Positions 12,356-23,947 of a DNA stretch of 64,000 nt are shown in pieces; position 1 is the stretch's first letter, and the number at the start of each line of letters is the position of its first letter. The stretch is from the NCBI GenBank assembly GCA_963920635.1, contig OY987306.1:12170001-12234000 (forward strand), written 5' to 3'. Origin of the DNA: Pseudeuparius sepicola. Lineage: Eukaryota > Arthropoda > Insecta > Coleoptera > Anthribidae. Below the pieces are notes generated by a model. The model saw only the letters and a program-made list of their open reading frames with translations. It was not told where the DNA came from and searched no databases. The position numbers were made by a program, and so were the translations under genes.

Positions 12356-12553
12356 CGGAAGTCTCCACATATCGTCAATTCTCTGCTGCGGGGTTCTTCC
12401 TCTTTTGTTTCGAAGCAAAATATAGATGTTGTTTATTCCCGAACAAGAATAGAGCAACTTTTCCACCAACACTTTTCCCATGAATCCAGTGCCTCCCGTA
12501 ATGAATACGGAACGGTTGTTATACCATTTCGTTATTTTGCTGTTGTTCTCCAT
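12356..12553 (-). CDS. FAR: Fatty acyl-CoA reductase, first coding exon
   Basis: FARs reduce fatty acyl-CoA to fatty alcohol with NADPH. In insects they feed wax, cuticular lipid and pheromone pathways, usually at the ER or peroxisome membrane. The exon has 198 nt (66 codons) starting at ATG 12553. Residues 19-26 are TGGTGFMG, the TGxxGxxG nucleotide-binding motif. They are followed by KVLVEKLL and the basic LRNKRGRTPQQRIDDM stretch typical of the family. Only 234 of the usual roughly 500 residues are in the window, so the substrate-binding C-terminal part is missing because of the window edge, not damage. A pyrimidine-rich acceptor (TTTTGTTTGTTGTAG, ending at 12574) 20 nt upstream of the ATG suggests a further 5'-UTR exon at higher coordinates. 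Which FAR paralogue this is cannot be told. Confidence 0.92.
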
Positions 12554-12603
12554 TTTCTTGATTTAATTATTATCTACAACAAACAAAATCGTAGTATAAA
12601 ATA

Positions 12604-13060
12604 ATACCTACTGAATTAACTACTCCATAAACACAAAAGTTTATTTAGAAACTGCACTTTTGCATCGTGTTGCAGTTTCCATCAAGAGATATATGCACTG
12701 CATACATATTTCATAAATATTATTTTCTATAATTTAGCTGTTGTATATTATCTGCTTAGGTCATTATTAGTTAGTACTAAACTAACAGTATACGGCAAAA
12801 TGTTACATTGTGATGTTGAAAATTATTGCATAAGTACATACATTATTATTATTCATGGAGATTGTCTAGGACGTCCTCAGAAACACTGATAATTAAAAAT
12901 TTGAAATTTCTGTAGTACCTAACATGCATAGAATGCATTTTTGTTGGCTTCGCAAAAGGTACAAATTATTGCCTTTTCAACCCTCTTTTTCTGTTCCGAT
13001 ATCTATAGGTTATACCATGTAAAATACGCGGGAAATGTTCATAAAAGTAGGTAGGTACCA
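12604..13060. other. Upstream of FAR, no gene seen
   Basis: AT-rich sequence between the first FAR coding exon and the satellite-bearing repeat. It may contain the FAR 5'-UTR exon or promoter, but I could not define one. Confidence 0.35.
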
Positions 13061-13367
13061 ATTAATTTTATTGGTCAGTGATTGCTTGATAAGCAAGGAC
13101 CTACTTGCCAAAGTAAAATATACACGCTTTTTGATTCACAAAAACTTGTCGCAATTTGGCATTGAATTATCTTAACGAAAACCTAGACTTATTTTACTTT
13201 ATTTATTCGTTTTAATAAATATGGCTAAAAAAGTTTGTTTTTAAAAAGGTTTTTATCCTTTATTTTTTATTTAATTCGGTTTAGTAGGTACATGGCTTAA
13301 AGAAAAGCTTGTTTTTAAAAGGTTTTTTACCTTTTGTTTTATTTTGTGCTTTTAGTTCCTATTTGAT
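13060..13367 (+). repeat. Flank of satellite-bearing repeat element
   Basis: This unique flank precedes the satellite array. It is present, inverted, at about 40090-40300. The shared words include 'ccaattaattttattgg', 'gacaagtttttg' (complement) and 'ttatcttaacgaaaacctag'. It therefore belongs to the same mobile or duplicated unit as the array. Confidence 0.65.
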
Positions 13368-16300
13368 TCCCATATCGGAAGGGTGGTAGAGAAATTTAGT
13401 CCGCCATCTTGGGGCATCCTCTATATTGGATTTAGTATGAGGTCACTTACCTTGTTATTTTGTACTCGTCAAATCCTTTCAGTTGATACCCATGTCAAGT
13501 AGGTTGTGCAGAAATAGGTAATCCGCCATCTTCAGGCGGCCGCCATAATGAATTTAAAGCCAAGCCCTGCATGTGATACCCATATTAAGGGGGTTGAAAA
13601 GAAAAAATGTATTCCGCCATCTTGGAGCATATTGAATTTAGTGTACCCATATACCCATATTAACGAGGTTGAAAAGAAAATGTAATCCGCACTCTTGGAG
13701 CAGCGGCCATATTGAATTTAGTGTGATGTCACTAACTTTATCGTTTTCTACCCTTTAAGCCCTTTCATCTGATACCCATATTAAGGAGGTTGAACAGAAA
13801 ATGTAATCCGCTCTCTTGGAGCACCGGCCATATTGAATTTAGTGTGATGTCACTAACTTTATCGTTTTCTACCCTTCAAGCCCTTTTATCTGATACCCAT
13901 ATTAAGGAGGTTGAACAGAAAATGTAATCAGCTCTCTTGGAGCAGCGGCCATATTGAATTTATTGTGATGTCACTAACTTTCCATATTAAGGAGGTTGCG
14001 AAAAGAAAATTTAATCCGCCCTCATGGAGTGGGCCATATTGAATTTAGTGCGATGTCACTAACTTTATCGTTTTCTACTCTTCAAGCCCTTTCATTTCAT
14101 ACCCATATTAACGAGGTTGAAAAGAAAATGTAATCCGCACTCTTGGAGCAGCGGCCATATTGAATTTAGTGTGATGTCACTAACTTTATCGTTTTCTACC
14201 CTTCAAGCCCTTTCATCTGATAGCCATATTAAGGAGGTTGAACAGAAAATGTAATCCGCTCTCTTGGAGCAGCGGCCATATTGAATTTATTGTGATGTCA
14301 CTAACTTTCCATATTAAGGAGGTTGCGAAAAGAAAATTTAATCCGCCCTCGTGGAGTGGGCCATATTGAATTTAGTGCGATGTCACTAACTTTATCGTTT
14401 TCTACTCTTCAAGCCCTTTCATTTCATACCCATATTAACGAGGTTGAAAAGAAAATGTAATCCGCACTCTTGGAGCAGCGGCCATATTGAATTTAGTGTG
14501 ATGTCACTAACTTTATCGTTTTCTACCCTTCAAGCCCTTTCATCTGATACCCATATTAAGGAGGTTGAACAGAAAATGTAATCCGCTCTCTTGGAGCAGC
14601 GGCCATATTGAATTTATTGTGATGTCACTAACTTTCCATGTTAAGGAGGTTGCGAAAAGAAAATTTAATCCGTCCTCATGGAATGGGCCATATTGAATTT
14701 AGTGCGATGTCACTAACTTTATCGTTTTCTACCCTTCAAGCCCTTTCATCTGATACCCATATTAAGGAGGTTGAACAGAAAATGTAATCAGCTCTCTTGG
14801 AGCAGCGGCCATATTGAATTTATTGTGATGTCACTAACTTTCCATATTAAGGAGGTTGCGAAAAGAAAATTTAATCCGCCCTCATGGAGTGGGCCATATT
14901 GAATTTAGTGCGATGTCACTAACTTTATCGTTTTCTACTCTTCAAGCCCTTTCATTTCATACCCATATTAACGAGGTTGAAAAGAAAATGTAATCCGCAC
15001 TCTTGGAGCAGCGGCCATATTGAATTTAGTGTGATGTCACTAACTTTATCGTTTTCTACCCTTCAAGGCCTTTCATCTGATACCCATATTAAGGAGGTTG
15101 AACAGAAAATGTAATCCGCTCTCTTGGAGCAGCGGCCATATTGAATTTATTGTGATGTCACTAACTTTCCATGTTAAGGAGGTTGCGAAAAGAAAATTTA
15201 ATCCGCCCTCGTGGAGTGAGCCATATTGAATTTAGTGCGATGTCACTAACTTTATCGTTTTCTACTCTTCAAGCCCTTTCATTTCATACCCATATTAACG
15301 AGGTTGAAAAGAAAATGTAATCAGCTCTCTTGGAGCAGCGGCCATATTGAATTTATTGTGATGTCACTAACTTTCCATATTAAGGAGGTTGCGAAAAGAA
15401 AATTTAATCCGCCCTCATGGAGTGGGCCATATTGAATTTAGTGCGATGTCACTAACTTTATCGTTTTCTACTCTTCAAGCCCTTTCATTTCATACCCATA
15501 TTAACGAGGTTGAAAAGAAAATGTAATCCGCACTCTTGGAGCAGCGGCCATATTGCATTTAGTGTGATGTCACTAACTTTATCGTTTTCTACCCTTCAAG
15601 CCCTTTCATCTGATACCCATATTAAGGAGGTTGAACGGAAAATGTAATCCGCTCTCTTGGAGCAGCGGCCATATTGAATTTATTGTGATGTCACTAACTT
15701 TCCATGTTAAGGAGGTTGCGAAAAGAAAATTTAATCCGACCTCATGGAATTGGCCATATTGAATTTAGTGCGATGTCACTAACTTTATCGTTTTCTACCC
15801 TTCAAGCCCTTTCATCTGATACCCATATTAAGGAGGTTGAACAGAAAATGTAATCCGCACTCTTGGAGCAGCGGCCATATTGAATTTAGTGTGATGTCAC
15901 TAACTTTATCGTTTTCTACCCTTCAAGCCCTTTCATCTGATACCCATATTAAGGAGGTTGAACAGAAAATGTAATCAGCTCTCTTGGAGCAGCGGCCATA
16001 TTGAATTTATTGTGATGTCACTAACTTTCCATATTAAGGAGGTTGCGAAAAGAAAATTTAATCCGCCCTCATGGAATGGGCCATATTGAATTTAGTGCGA
16101 TGTCACTAACTTTATCGTTTTCTACCCTTCAAGCCCTTTCATCTGATACCCATATTAAGGAGGTTGAACAGAAAATGTAATCCGCTCTCTTGGAGCAGCG
16201 GCCATATTGAATTTATTGTGATGTCACTAACTTTCCATGTTAAGGAGGTTGCGAAAAGAAAATTTAATCCGCCCTCATGGAATGGGCCATATTGAATTTA

Positions 16301-17731
16301 GTGCGATGTCACTAACTTTATCGTTTTCTACCCTTCAAGCCCTTTCATCTGATACCCATATTAAGGAGGTTGAACAGAAAATGTAATCAGCTCTCTTGGA
16401 GCAGCGGCCATATTGAATTTATTGTGATGTCACTAACTTTCCATATTAAGGAGGTTGCGAAAAGAAAATTTAATCCGCCCTCATGGAGTGGGCCATATTG
16501 AATTTAGTGCGATGTCACTAACTTTATCGTTTTCTACTCTTCAAGCCCTTTCATTTCATACCCATATTAACGAGGTTGAAAAGAAAATGTAATCCGCACT
16601 CTTGGAGCAGCGGCCATATTGAATTTAGTGTGATGTCACTAACTTTATCGTTTTCTACCCTTCAAGCCCTTTCATCTGATACCCATATTAAGGAGGTTGA
16701 ACAGAAAATGTAATCCGCTCTCTTGGAGCAGCGGCCATATTGAATTTATTGTGATGTCACTGACTTTCCATGTTAAGGAAATTGCGAAAAGAAAATTTAA
16801 TCCGCCCTCGTGGAGTGGGCCATATTGAATTTAGTGCGATGTCACTAACTTTATCGTTTTCTACTCTTCAAGCCCTTTCATTTCATACCCATATTAACGA
16901 GGTTGAAAAGAAAATGTAATCCGCACTCTTGGAGCAGCGGCCATATTGAATTTAGTGTGATGTCACTAACTTTATCGTTTTCTACCCTTCAAGCCCTTTC
17001 ATCTGATACCCATATTAAGGAGGTTGAACGGAAAATGTAATCCGCTCTCTTGGAGCAGCGGCCATATTGAATTTATTGTGATGTCACTAACTTTCCATAT
17101 TAAGGAAATTGCGAAAAGAAAATTTAATCCGCCCTCGTGGAGTGGGCCATATTGAATTTAGTGCGATGTCACTAACTTTATCGTTTTCTACTCTTCAAGC
17201 CCTTTCATTTCATACCCATATTAACGAGGTTGAAAAGAAAATGTAATCCGCACTCTTGGAGCAGCGGCCATATTGAATTTAGTGTGATGTCACTAACTTT
17301 ATCGTTTTCTACCCTTCAAGCCCTTTCATCTGATACCCATATTAAGGAGGTTGAACGGAAAATGTAATCCGCTCTCTTGGAGCAGCGGCCATATTGAATT
17401 TATTGTGATGTCACTAACTTTCCATATTAAGGAGGTTGCGAAAAGAAAATTTAATCCGCCCTCTTGGAGCGGGCCATATTGAATTTAGTGCGATGTCACT
17501 AACTTTATCGTTTTCTACTCTTCAAGCCCTTTCATTTCATACCCATATTAACGAGGTTGAAAAGAAAATGTTATCCGCCATCTTGGAGGGGCGGCCATAT
17601 TGAATTTAGTGTGATGTCACTAACTTTATTGTTTTCTACTCTTCAAGCCCTTTCATTTGATATCCATATTAAGGAGGTTGACAAAAAATACATCATCCGC
17701 CATCTTGTAGCGGCGGCCATGTTGAAAGTAT
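13368..17731 (+). repeat. 121-bp satellite with 327-bp higher-order repeat
   Basis: The monomer reads from 'acccatattaa(c/g)gaggttg' through 'ccgccatcttggagc..ggccatattgaattta' and 'gatgtcactaactttatcg' to 'cttcaagccctttcat'. Three variants repeat in order: A (121 bp), B (85 bp, lacking about 36 bp after 'ctaactttcc') and C (121 bp). This gives a 327-bp higher-order unit, for example starts at 14101, 14428, 14961 and 15288. The centre is homogenised, while monomers at both edges (13368-13640, 17560-17731) are more diverged, which is the usual satellite pattern. There are roughly 35-40 monomers and no coding potential. Confidence 0.93.
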
Positions 17732-17846
17732 TGCAATATTGAGTGTTGCATATTGTATTGTCACCAGAACTAAAGGTGTATGCAAAATTTCAGCTCAATC
17801 ATATGTTAAGAAGTGGTTCTAATTCAGCTTGCAAGATTCGACCCAC

Positions 17847-18066
17847 ACATACATACATACATACATACATACATACATACATACATACATACATACATAC
17901 ATACATACATACATACATACATACATACATACATACATACATACATACATACATACATACATACATACATACAACATACATACATACATACATACATACA
18001 TACATACATACATACATACATACATACATACATACATACATACCTACATACATACATACATACATA
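17847..18066 (+). repeat. (ACAT)n microsatellite
   Basis: About 220 bp of ACAT tetranucleotide repeats, with a phase break near 17972 and a C interruption near 18043. Open frames in all phases (Tyr-Ile-His-Thr or Met-Tyr-Val-Cys repeats) are products of the repeat. It follows the satellite by about 115 bp of unique sequence ending 'caagattcgacccaca'. Confidence 0.97.
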
Positions 18067-18089
18067 CTAATAGGACAAGTTAAATAAAA

Positions 18090-18850
18090 GCTTGTATTTA
18101 AAATGTGTTTGAAATAATAAAAAATAATAAAGTTTGAATTTGACTTTTGCCCCCCCCCCTAGGTTTTTTTCTGCGGGCGCCCATGCAAATACGATGTACA
18201 GGTTCGCCTTTGGTTATTATAGCTATAAGCTATAGCTAGTATTTATTTCTAAAATTAAGTAGGTAGATATTTTTTTGTTTGAAAAAATTCGACATACATA
18301 ATGCAAATTTAATTGCAAATTTTATATTTTCTCATTTGTCCTTAATTTTATTTTCAACTTCTATAAATACCCACTTGAAAGTAACAAATAACAATCGGTA
18401 AGTACTTTTGCAATTTAATTTACTTTTTGGATAAAAGTGTGTTCTGACTTTATTCAAACTAACTTTAGAGGTCAAGAGGTCATGCACTAAGCCCCAGAGG
18501 CGTATCCTTGTGTAGGTACTTACTTCTTCCTGGGTAGAAGTGTAAATTTAAAACTAGTATCAAGGATTACTTAACTCAAAGAAAACATTAAAGATTGAGA
18601 CATGCCTTATAATTTTTGGCCTATATTGCAATGATCTCACGGAACCCAATGTACCTTTTTGAGAAAAAAAAATTTAAAGATTCATAATTTATTAATGTTA
18701 TTCTAAAAAATGTGTAGGTACCTACTAATATACCTACTGTACATGTACTATAATAATCTCTAGAGTATATTTTTAATTTACTCTTGTGTGAGGAAACGTT
18801 ATAAAAAAACTGTACTTATAAAGCACTGAGTTTATTCACATGTTTTTTAG
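18090..18850. other. Intergenic or intron of THAP gene
   Basis: AT-rich. A C-run followed by 'gggcgcccatgc' at about 18150-18190 resembles a transposon terminus of the G-run hAT type. The missing first exon of the THAP gene could lie here, but I found no CxxC-bearing reading frame. Confidence 0.35.
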
Positions 18851-19040
18851 ATTTCCTCAAGATGCACAAAGAAGAAACTTTTGGATTAAGTTTACGAACA
18901 GACCAGAGTGGACACCAAAAGAATATAGTTTCCTATGTTCACGTCACTTTGCTGAAGAATGTTTCGATCGAACATATTGGATAAAAGTAGGACTATCGCG
19001 AACTTCTTTGCCTACTATCGAAGTGCCTCTATTAAAATAT
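18851..19040 (+). CDS. THAP-domain protein, internal exon
   Basis: THAP domains are C2CH zinc-coordinating DNA-binding modules. The exon is bounded by an acceptor (TTCACATGTTTTTTAG) and a GTAAGTATAG donor. The first base completes a codon from an upstream exon. The encoded 63 residues begin FPQDAQRRNFWIKF and contain LCSRHFAEECF, the family's CxxH...CF block. They also contain SLPTIEVP, matching the conserved AVPT-type box that closes the domain. The N-terminal CxxC half must come from an exon I could not find. An ATG at 18840 lies in the intron just before the acceptor, so it is not the likely start. The exon joins 19651-19842 in frame. Confidence 0.78.
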
Positions 19041-19650
19041 GTAAGTATAGTTTTATGAACATGTCCATAATTCAGTTTTTATTAAGTTAGAAATATACAA
19101 AATCATTTACTAAGTTTGTGCTCAAGATATATACAAAACTTAATTATTAATAATTATTATTAATAATGAAAGTATCGAACGTGGAAATTCTAACCTATAA
19201 TGCCAAGCCAAGAATATTAACAAAGAAAGATTTTTAGTACCTGTAATTATAAATAAGGATAAGGATGTTTTAGTGGCATATCAGGTGAATGATATGAATT
19301 ATTGATATGCCACTAAAACATCCTTTATTATTTATAATTTTACATGTATTAAAAATCTGTCTTTGTTATTATCAAGATTCATGTTGCAATGCTCTTAGTG
19401 TTATTTCCGTGTTGTTAGTTAAATAAATAAAATAACTTCTCCACGTAGGAGTAGATTTTTTTATATATGCGAAACTAAAAATGATAGATATTTATATGGG
19501 GTGTTCCATTAAAAAATTAAGTCTGCATCATACTATATAGGTACTTACTTCTTTTCTACGACTTTCCTACCACTATAAAAAATGCATTTACTTCCAGCTA
19601 TTTTAAGTGAATCACCCCCTACATGTCATAACTGCTGTACTTTATTTTAG
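19041..19650 (+). other. THAP gene intron with hairpin insert
   Basis: The intron runs from GTAAGTATAG to TTTATTTTAG. It contains a fold-back unit at about 19207-19378, with arms of roughly 75 bp meeting near 19295 (shared word 'gatgttttagtggcatatca'). It also has a short CAGGGTG-like end at about 19498. Confidence 0.65.
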
Positions 19651-19842
19651 GTCAGGACGTTTAATCCAGTTCATACGAGACCGATACAAGAAACTGTGTC
19701 TGAAGATAATGACGAAACGTTGAAGCTGTACCTGGGCCTTCGGTCCCAGTTCGAACAACTTTCTACAAAAATATCGCCTATGTGCATGACTACCAGACCC
19801 AGACAGTCCTCAAAAAAGGGAATTAAAAAGGAAAATCTGTGA
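19651..19842 (+). CDS. THAP-domain protein, terminal exon
   Basis: After the acceptor at 19650, 63 codons and a TGA follow in phase with the THAP exon. The encoded tail is hydrophilic, with an acidic stretch (SEDNDE), a short helix-forming segment (TLKLYLGLRSQFEQL) and a basic end (KKGIKKEN). I do not recognise a second domain. A polyadenylation signal AATAAA at 19906 fits a 3' end soon after. With this exon the visible protein is 126 residues plus the missing N-terminus, short for a THAP protein. It could be a small host regulator or the domesticated end of a P-like transposase. Confidence 0.66.
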   Translation, partial: VRTFNPVHTRPIQETVSEDNDETLKLYLGLRSQFEQLSTKISPMCMTTRPRQSSKKGIKKENL

Positions 19843-19905
19843 CTTGCAATGGATAGCATCATAAAGTTAGCTAAAGAAGATTTGGTATTCATGGTAGTTT
19901 GCTTA

Positions 19906-19911
19906 AATAAA
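19906..19911 (+). terminator. Poly(A) signal for the THAP gene
   Basis: AATAAA lies 64 bp after the stop codon of the terminal THAP exon. Confidence 0.5.
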
Positions 19912-20915
19912 GCTTGGAAAATACCAATAGGTTATTTCAATTATATATATTTTATTTAAGGGCCAATAAAATATTGTATTTACAAGTGGTGTTATTTATT
20001 TAGCTCCATTATGATTATTCAAGGTGTTATTTAAATGTTCTCTCGTGTCATTTGGATTTTCCTACATTAGCTTTTTTATAAGGATTTCGATTAACCATAC
20101 AGGATCAAATTTCAAATTATTGTAACTGTTTATAACTTATAATATAAATTTCCATATCTTCCTCATTTTTGAGTTTTGGCAAAGATAAATAAATTAGCGA
20201 GAGTCAAATAATATGCTTATTAAAATACCAAATGACCGAATTTATAAAAATATGTGTATCGATTACTTAAGAATACATAATATTACCTACTAGGTAAGTA
20301 TTAAGTTTAAAATGTAATTTAAAATTTGAATATTTCATTTATACCATTTTAAAGTAGTATAGGTACGCCACTGTAAAACCGGAAACGGCATGCCGCCATA
20401 TGCAGAGACTGGACTGGTCCAGGGTAAAGCCTAAATGTGCTCCTTCCTGGGGTTCTTTATTCATTGAGTACCCCAGAAGCAAAAGCATGCTTGTGCGGGG
20501 GAGGGGGGCAATTATTATTATTTTGTCTTCGTTGTCATTTGCGGCTAGCGCTGACTTTTTCCCCGATAGAACTAGGATAGCATTCGCTCAGGTACTACGG
20601 AAACCCATAGAAAACCGTTGTAATCCCAGCGAGTGTGGGACAATTAGAAAATCACACGGATAAAGCTATTTAGGAGCAATTTCGTGAACCCACATTTGTC
20701 CAGCGCTCTTGGCCATAGTGGTGTTTTTCTTTAAAGACATGTGCATGCGCCTGTCTCGACATCGGTTCGAGCCAAGGTCGATCGAAGGCAGAAAAACATG
20801 CAGTCTAAAAGTCTTCGCCGGTACGAGCGACGCCACCACGGTTATCTAAACCAAATTTGCCAGGATTTATGAAGGAATGAAGTGCAATATTAGTGCACAA
20901 TTTGAGCTTACAGTG
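19912..20915. other. No recognised gene
   Basis: Intergenic. The more GC-rich part at 20370-20870 has an open frame of 87 codons (20400-20663) that I do not recognise. Nothing supports it as a gene. Confidence 0.35.
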
Positions 20916-21600
20916 GCGTACACAAGGTTCGAAAAATTATATGAACGCCCTATATAATTGAAGAAATGAAGGCAATTTTAAAAGGCAAAAATAGCTCCTT
21001 TATTTTTTCGTAACTGTCACCGTTTACAGCAAATTATACTTTTTATTATTCGACATTTTGCTAAAAATTAATAACAGCCCTTAAAAATCGGAAACAATTT
21101 TTGTATGTGAAATTATTTATTATAACGATAATAACTAGACTAACAATTTTTTTACATAAACTGTTCGAAATGTCTTCCTTCTGCGACAATGGAAGCTTGA
21201 CATCTCCCTAGTAAATTACCTAATACAACAATTGCCTTTCAATGTTTCACAATTAATTTATTCCGTTTTTTTATAGTTTTTAAACAATGAATTAAGAAAC
21301 AGCGGACAAAAAACAACGATCTGGAAAAAACAATTTAACTAAACAAACAAAACACCTATCCACTAACAGTAACGCAACAACTATATACTATATGTTTATT
21401 TGACATAGTTGCTTTCAGTTATTGATTTTGCAGGCCTTCTTATTATTTGTATCAACCGTCACTGCGATTTGTGGCAAAAACACGAATCATTGAAATCATC
21501 ATTAATTTGCCGTAAAACGGTGACAGCCACGAAAAAATGTCAAGGGTTAATTTTTGTTCATAATAAATTTTTGCATCAAAAATGCATTTATTTCTTCACC
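20916..21600 (-). mobile_element. Decayed mariner-like remnant
   Basis: Inverted segments carrying 'cgtaactgtcaccgttttac' or its complement occur near 21008 and 21512. Between them, on the minus strand at about 21250-21165, lies CQASIVAEGRHFEQFM, which matches the C-terminal end of DUF4817/DDE_3 transposases. The remainder has decayed. Confidence 0.5.
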
Positions 21601-22770
21601 TGGCAAGACTTTGTAGTTTGAGCGGTAGGTAGGTACATGAGGCTATTATTTACCAAATTACAATATAAGTGTACAGTGTATCCCCTATATATAATTGGAA
21701 ACTTAGAAGTCCACTTACTAAAAATTTAGCACTAAGCGCTTTCTTTGCCCCGAAGGCGCCTTCAAGAGCTATCTTGTTACGTCTTACAAAGCGCTTACAG
21801 ATTTTTGGCTATACTGAACACGATCAAGGACTACAAAACGCTTGGCACATTTTAACGTCAAACTAAACTTCAAATTGCAAGGCAAGCTTTTGTTTCCTGG
21901 TGTGTTGTTGAAAATCGGTCGATCGCTTCCGAAATTAGTATAGGGCCGAAAAACAAGGTGGCACATGACTTTAATTTTCGTGTAGATTACCCCTATGGCA
22001 CGTGCAGTATTTGTTTTTGAATCACCCTGTATAAATGCTTGCTTTGGCGAATCTACTTATTTTCGTCTCACAGTGACGCACGACACGTTACATAAACAAA
22101 GCCACCTGATAGGAGCCTACCAGACAGTGGCGGAGCTATGCATAAGCAAATATAAGCATTGCCCGTCGGACCGAGGCCAACGATAAAGACAGGCCACGAC
22201 GCTAACGCATAATCGCGTAGTCACGTGATTAACTTAGTCCTATATAATGAAAGGCATTTTTGGAGATTAATTAGAAAAAACAAATTTCGTAACAATTTGT
22301 CAAGTTTTCTTTCATCTATTACATTATTGGTTTTGTGCATCCAGGCTTTCTCTAATTGTTTTTTCAAAATTTTCAACCTGCCTCAGCTGTTTTAGGCTGA
22401 GAGTTAAACGGCACTGCACTCACAATATTTTGGCATATTCTCAAAAATTGTTCCTTTAGCTAAGGTGATATTCTCTATAGGTATTTTCCTCCCACAACAC
22501 AATTTGTCCACTTTAATTGTTTCACTTTCTTGAAAATGTGTTAGCCACACATACTTAAGTGTTTTTTAGAAATTAAATCTCAGTTGGAATTTGACGAATC
22601 CATTTTTGGCGGAAATTTTCATAAGAGGCAAAACAAATGTTTGTTATGGCGACACTTTCTTCCTGGCTTTTGTAATATGTATAAATATAATATAAACAGA
22701 CCCAATATTTGGTATTTAGGTTATTTTTTACGAAACAAAAATGAAAACTAACCTCAGTAGGTATAGATAC
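21600..22770. other. No recognised gene
   Basis: Intergenic, AT-rich. 'aatcaccctgtata' at about 22020 looks like one end of a CAGGGTG-type element without a visible partner. 'cagtggcggagcta' at about 22124 resembles a hAT terminus. Confidence 0.35.
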
Positions 22771-23474
22771 TGTAAATATTGACGAGGTCTCAGTTGATCG
22801 GCAGCGTGAAAGACCGAATAGAAACCGTATATCAGGGCGTGGGTCGACAACGAAAATCCTCGAGTACGTTACAACACTGATTTATTTCGCACAAGGTGAA
22901 TGGTGAATACAATAAATACACAAACCCGAACGTGGTCAACGGGAACGGCATCCAGCCACTCGGACCGTCTGAACTCGCGGATCTCCCGTAAGCAGTTCAC
23001 CCCTCTGTGTCTCAGGCTCCACTGTACAATACTGTCCATGTCCATAATAGTCCATTCCGGGTTCTCTATTCTGTGGTTCGGGGCAGAATTCCCCTTTACA
23101 GCGCTCACGCGTCGGTGCGAGCGGCACCAATACTCTTGGACGGCACGACTCCCACCCAGAGGCCATAATAACACCTGGGCGGTTCCCATCCGCCAGGGCA
23201 CACGCGCACTAGACACAAACTTGTTTCTAAAATATAAACTAAGACGTTTAAAAACACTTTAAACATTTAAAACTTCTCAAAACCCAAGCTGCCGCTTTCA
23301 GTTATGTGACAAATGACATGTAACGTCGGACTAAGATGGTCACGTGATTTTTGTGCGACAGGGCCTGCCTTTATAGTAGGCCTTGCCGTCGGACGTGATG
23401 ACGGTGCCGACCCAACGGGCCGACGGCCGACGGCCGACACCCCATACACTGTACGGGTCAGTCGTCGGTCAACA
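22771..23474 (-). mobile_element. Possible solo LTR
   Basis: Read on the minus strand, the GC-rich 0.7-kb block starts TGTTGACCGAC and ends TATTTACA. It has a TATA-like box (ACTATAAAGG) about 110 bp in and an AATAAA near its 3' third (about 22882), the layout of U3-R-U5. A triple GTCGGCC repeat lies near its start. No internal retroviral genes flank it, and I found no target duplication, so the call is tentative. Confidence 0.4.
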
Positions 23475-23571
23475 TTTTTTCGTGCAGTGAATTTAATTTA
23501 CTTATTTACTAGCAATATTATTCTTGACATGAGTTCCTTTGATATTATCTGAATTGAGAATTTTATTTTAT

Positions 23572-23947
23572 TATCAATGAAGTAAAATAACGGGTATTTC
23601 AGCCAAAATTATGTTTTATTTATTCTTTACAATAAACCAAGCTTTCTTTTATTTCAAATTTCTATAACAACTATAAATATTTATTACAAAATTTTCAGTT
23701 GACAACAACAAAAATATTTACACAAGAATTTTATTCCATTTTTGGACGTTTATATTCATAGAACCATAACTTTTCAATATTCATCTCAATAGTAAGTATA
23801 TAAATAATTCTCACTCAATAATATATTTTACCTAACACTATTTTAGCCCTGACGAAGGCCAAAAGTATGGCCGAAAGCTTGGTTTATTGTAAAGAATAAA
23901 TAAAACATAATTTTGGCTGAAATACCCGTTATTTTACTTCATTGATA
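23572..23947. mobile_element. 376-bp MITE with about 70-bp near-perfect TIRs
   Basis: The two ends (TATCAATGAAGTAAAATAAC and its complement) match for about 70 bp. The centre carries 'gacgaaggccaaaagtatggccgaaagc', itself a short imperfect inverted repeat. It is non-coding. Confidence 0.82.

Noticed and set aside
13368..17731. CRISPR-like regular array
   Set aside because: The repeats are contiguous 121-bp monomers without unique spacers, in a eukaryotic context. It is a satellite.
17743..18087. Open frames of Tyr-Ile-His-Thr or Met-Tyr-Val-Cys repeats on both strands
   Set aside because: They are direct translations of the ACAT microsatellite and exist in every phase.
20400..20663. 87-aa ORF in a GC-richer patch
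   Set aside because: No domain, promoter or splice context is recognised.
20740..20860. tRNA-like TTCGA words
   Set aside because: No cloverleaf with acceptor stem and anticodon arm could be drawn around them.
22869..23262. Overlapping ORFs of 76-120 aa on both strands
   Set aside because: GC-rich sequence has few stops. No homology pattern is seen, and the block fits a non-coding LTR better.
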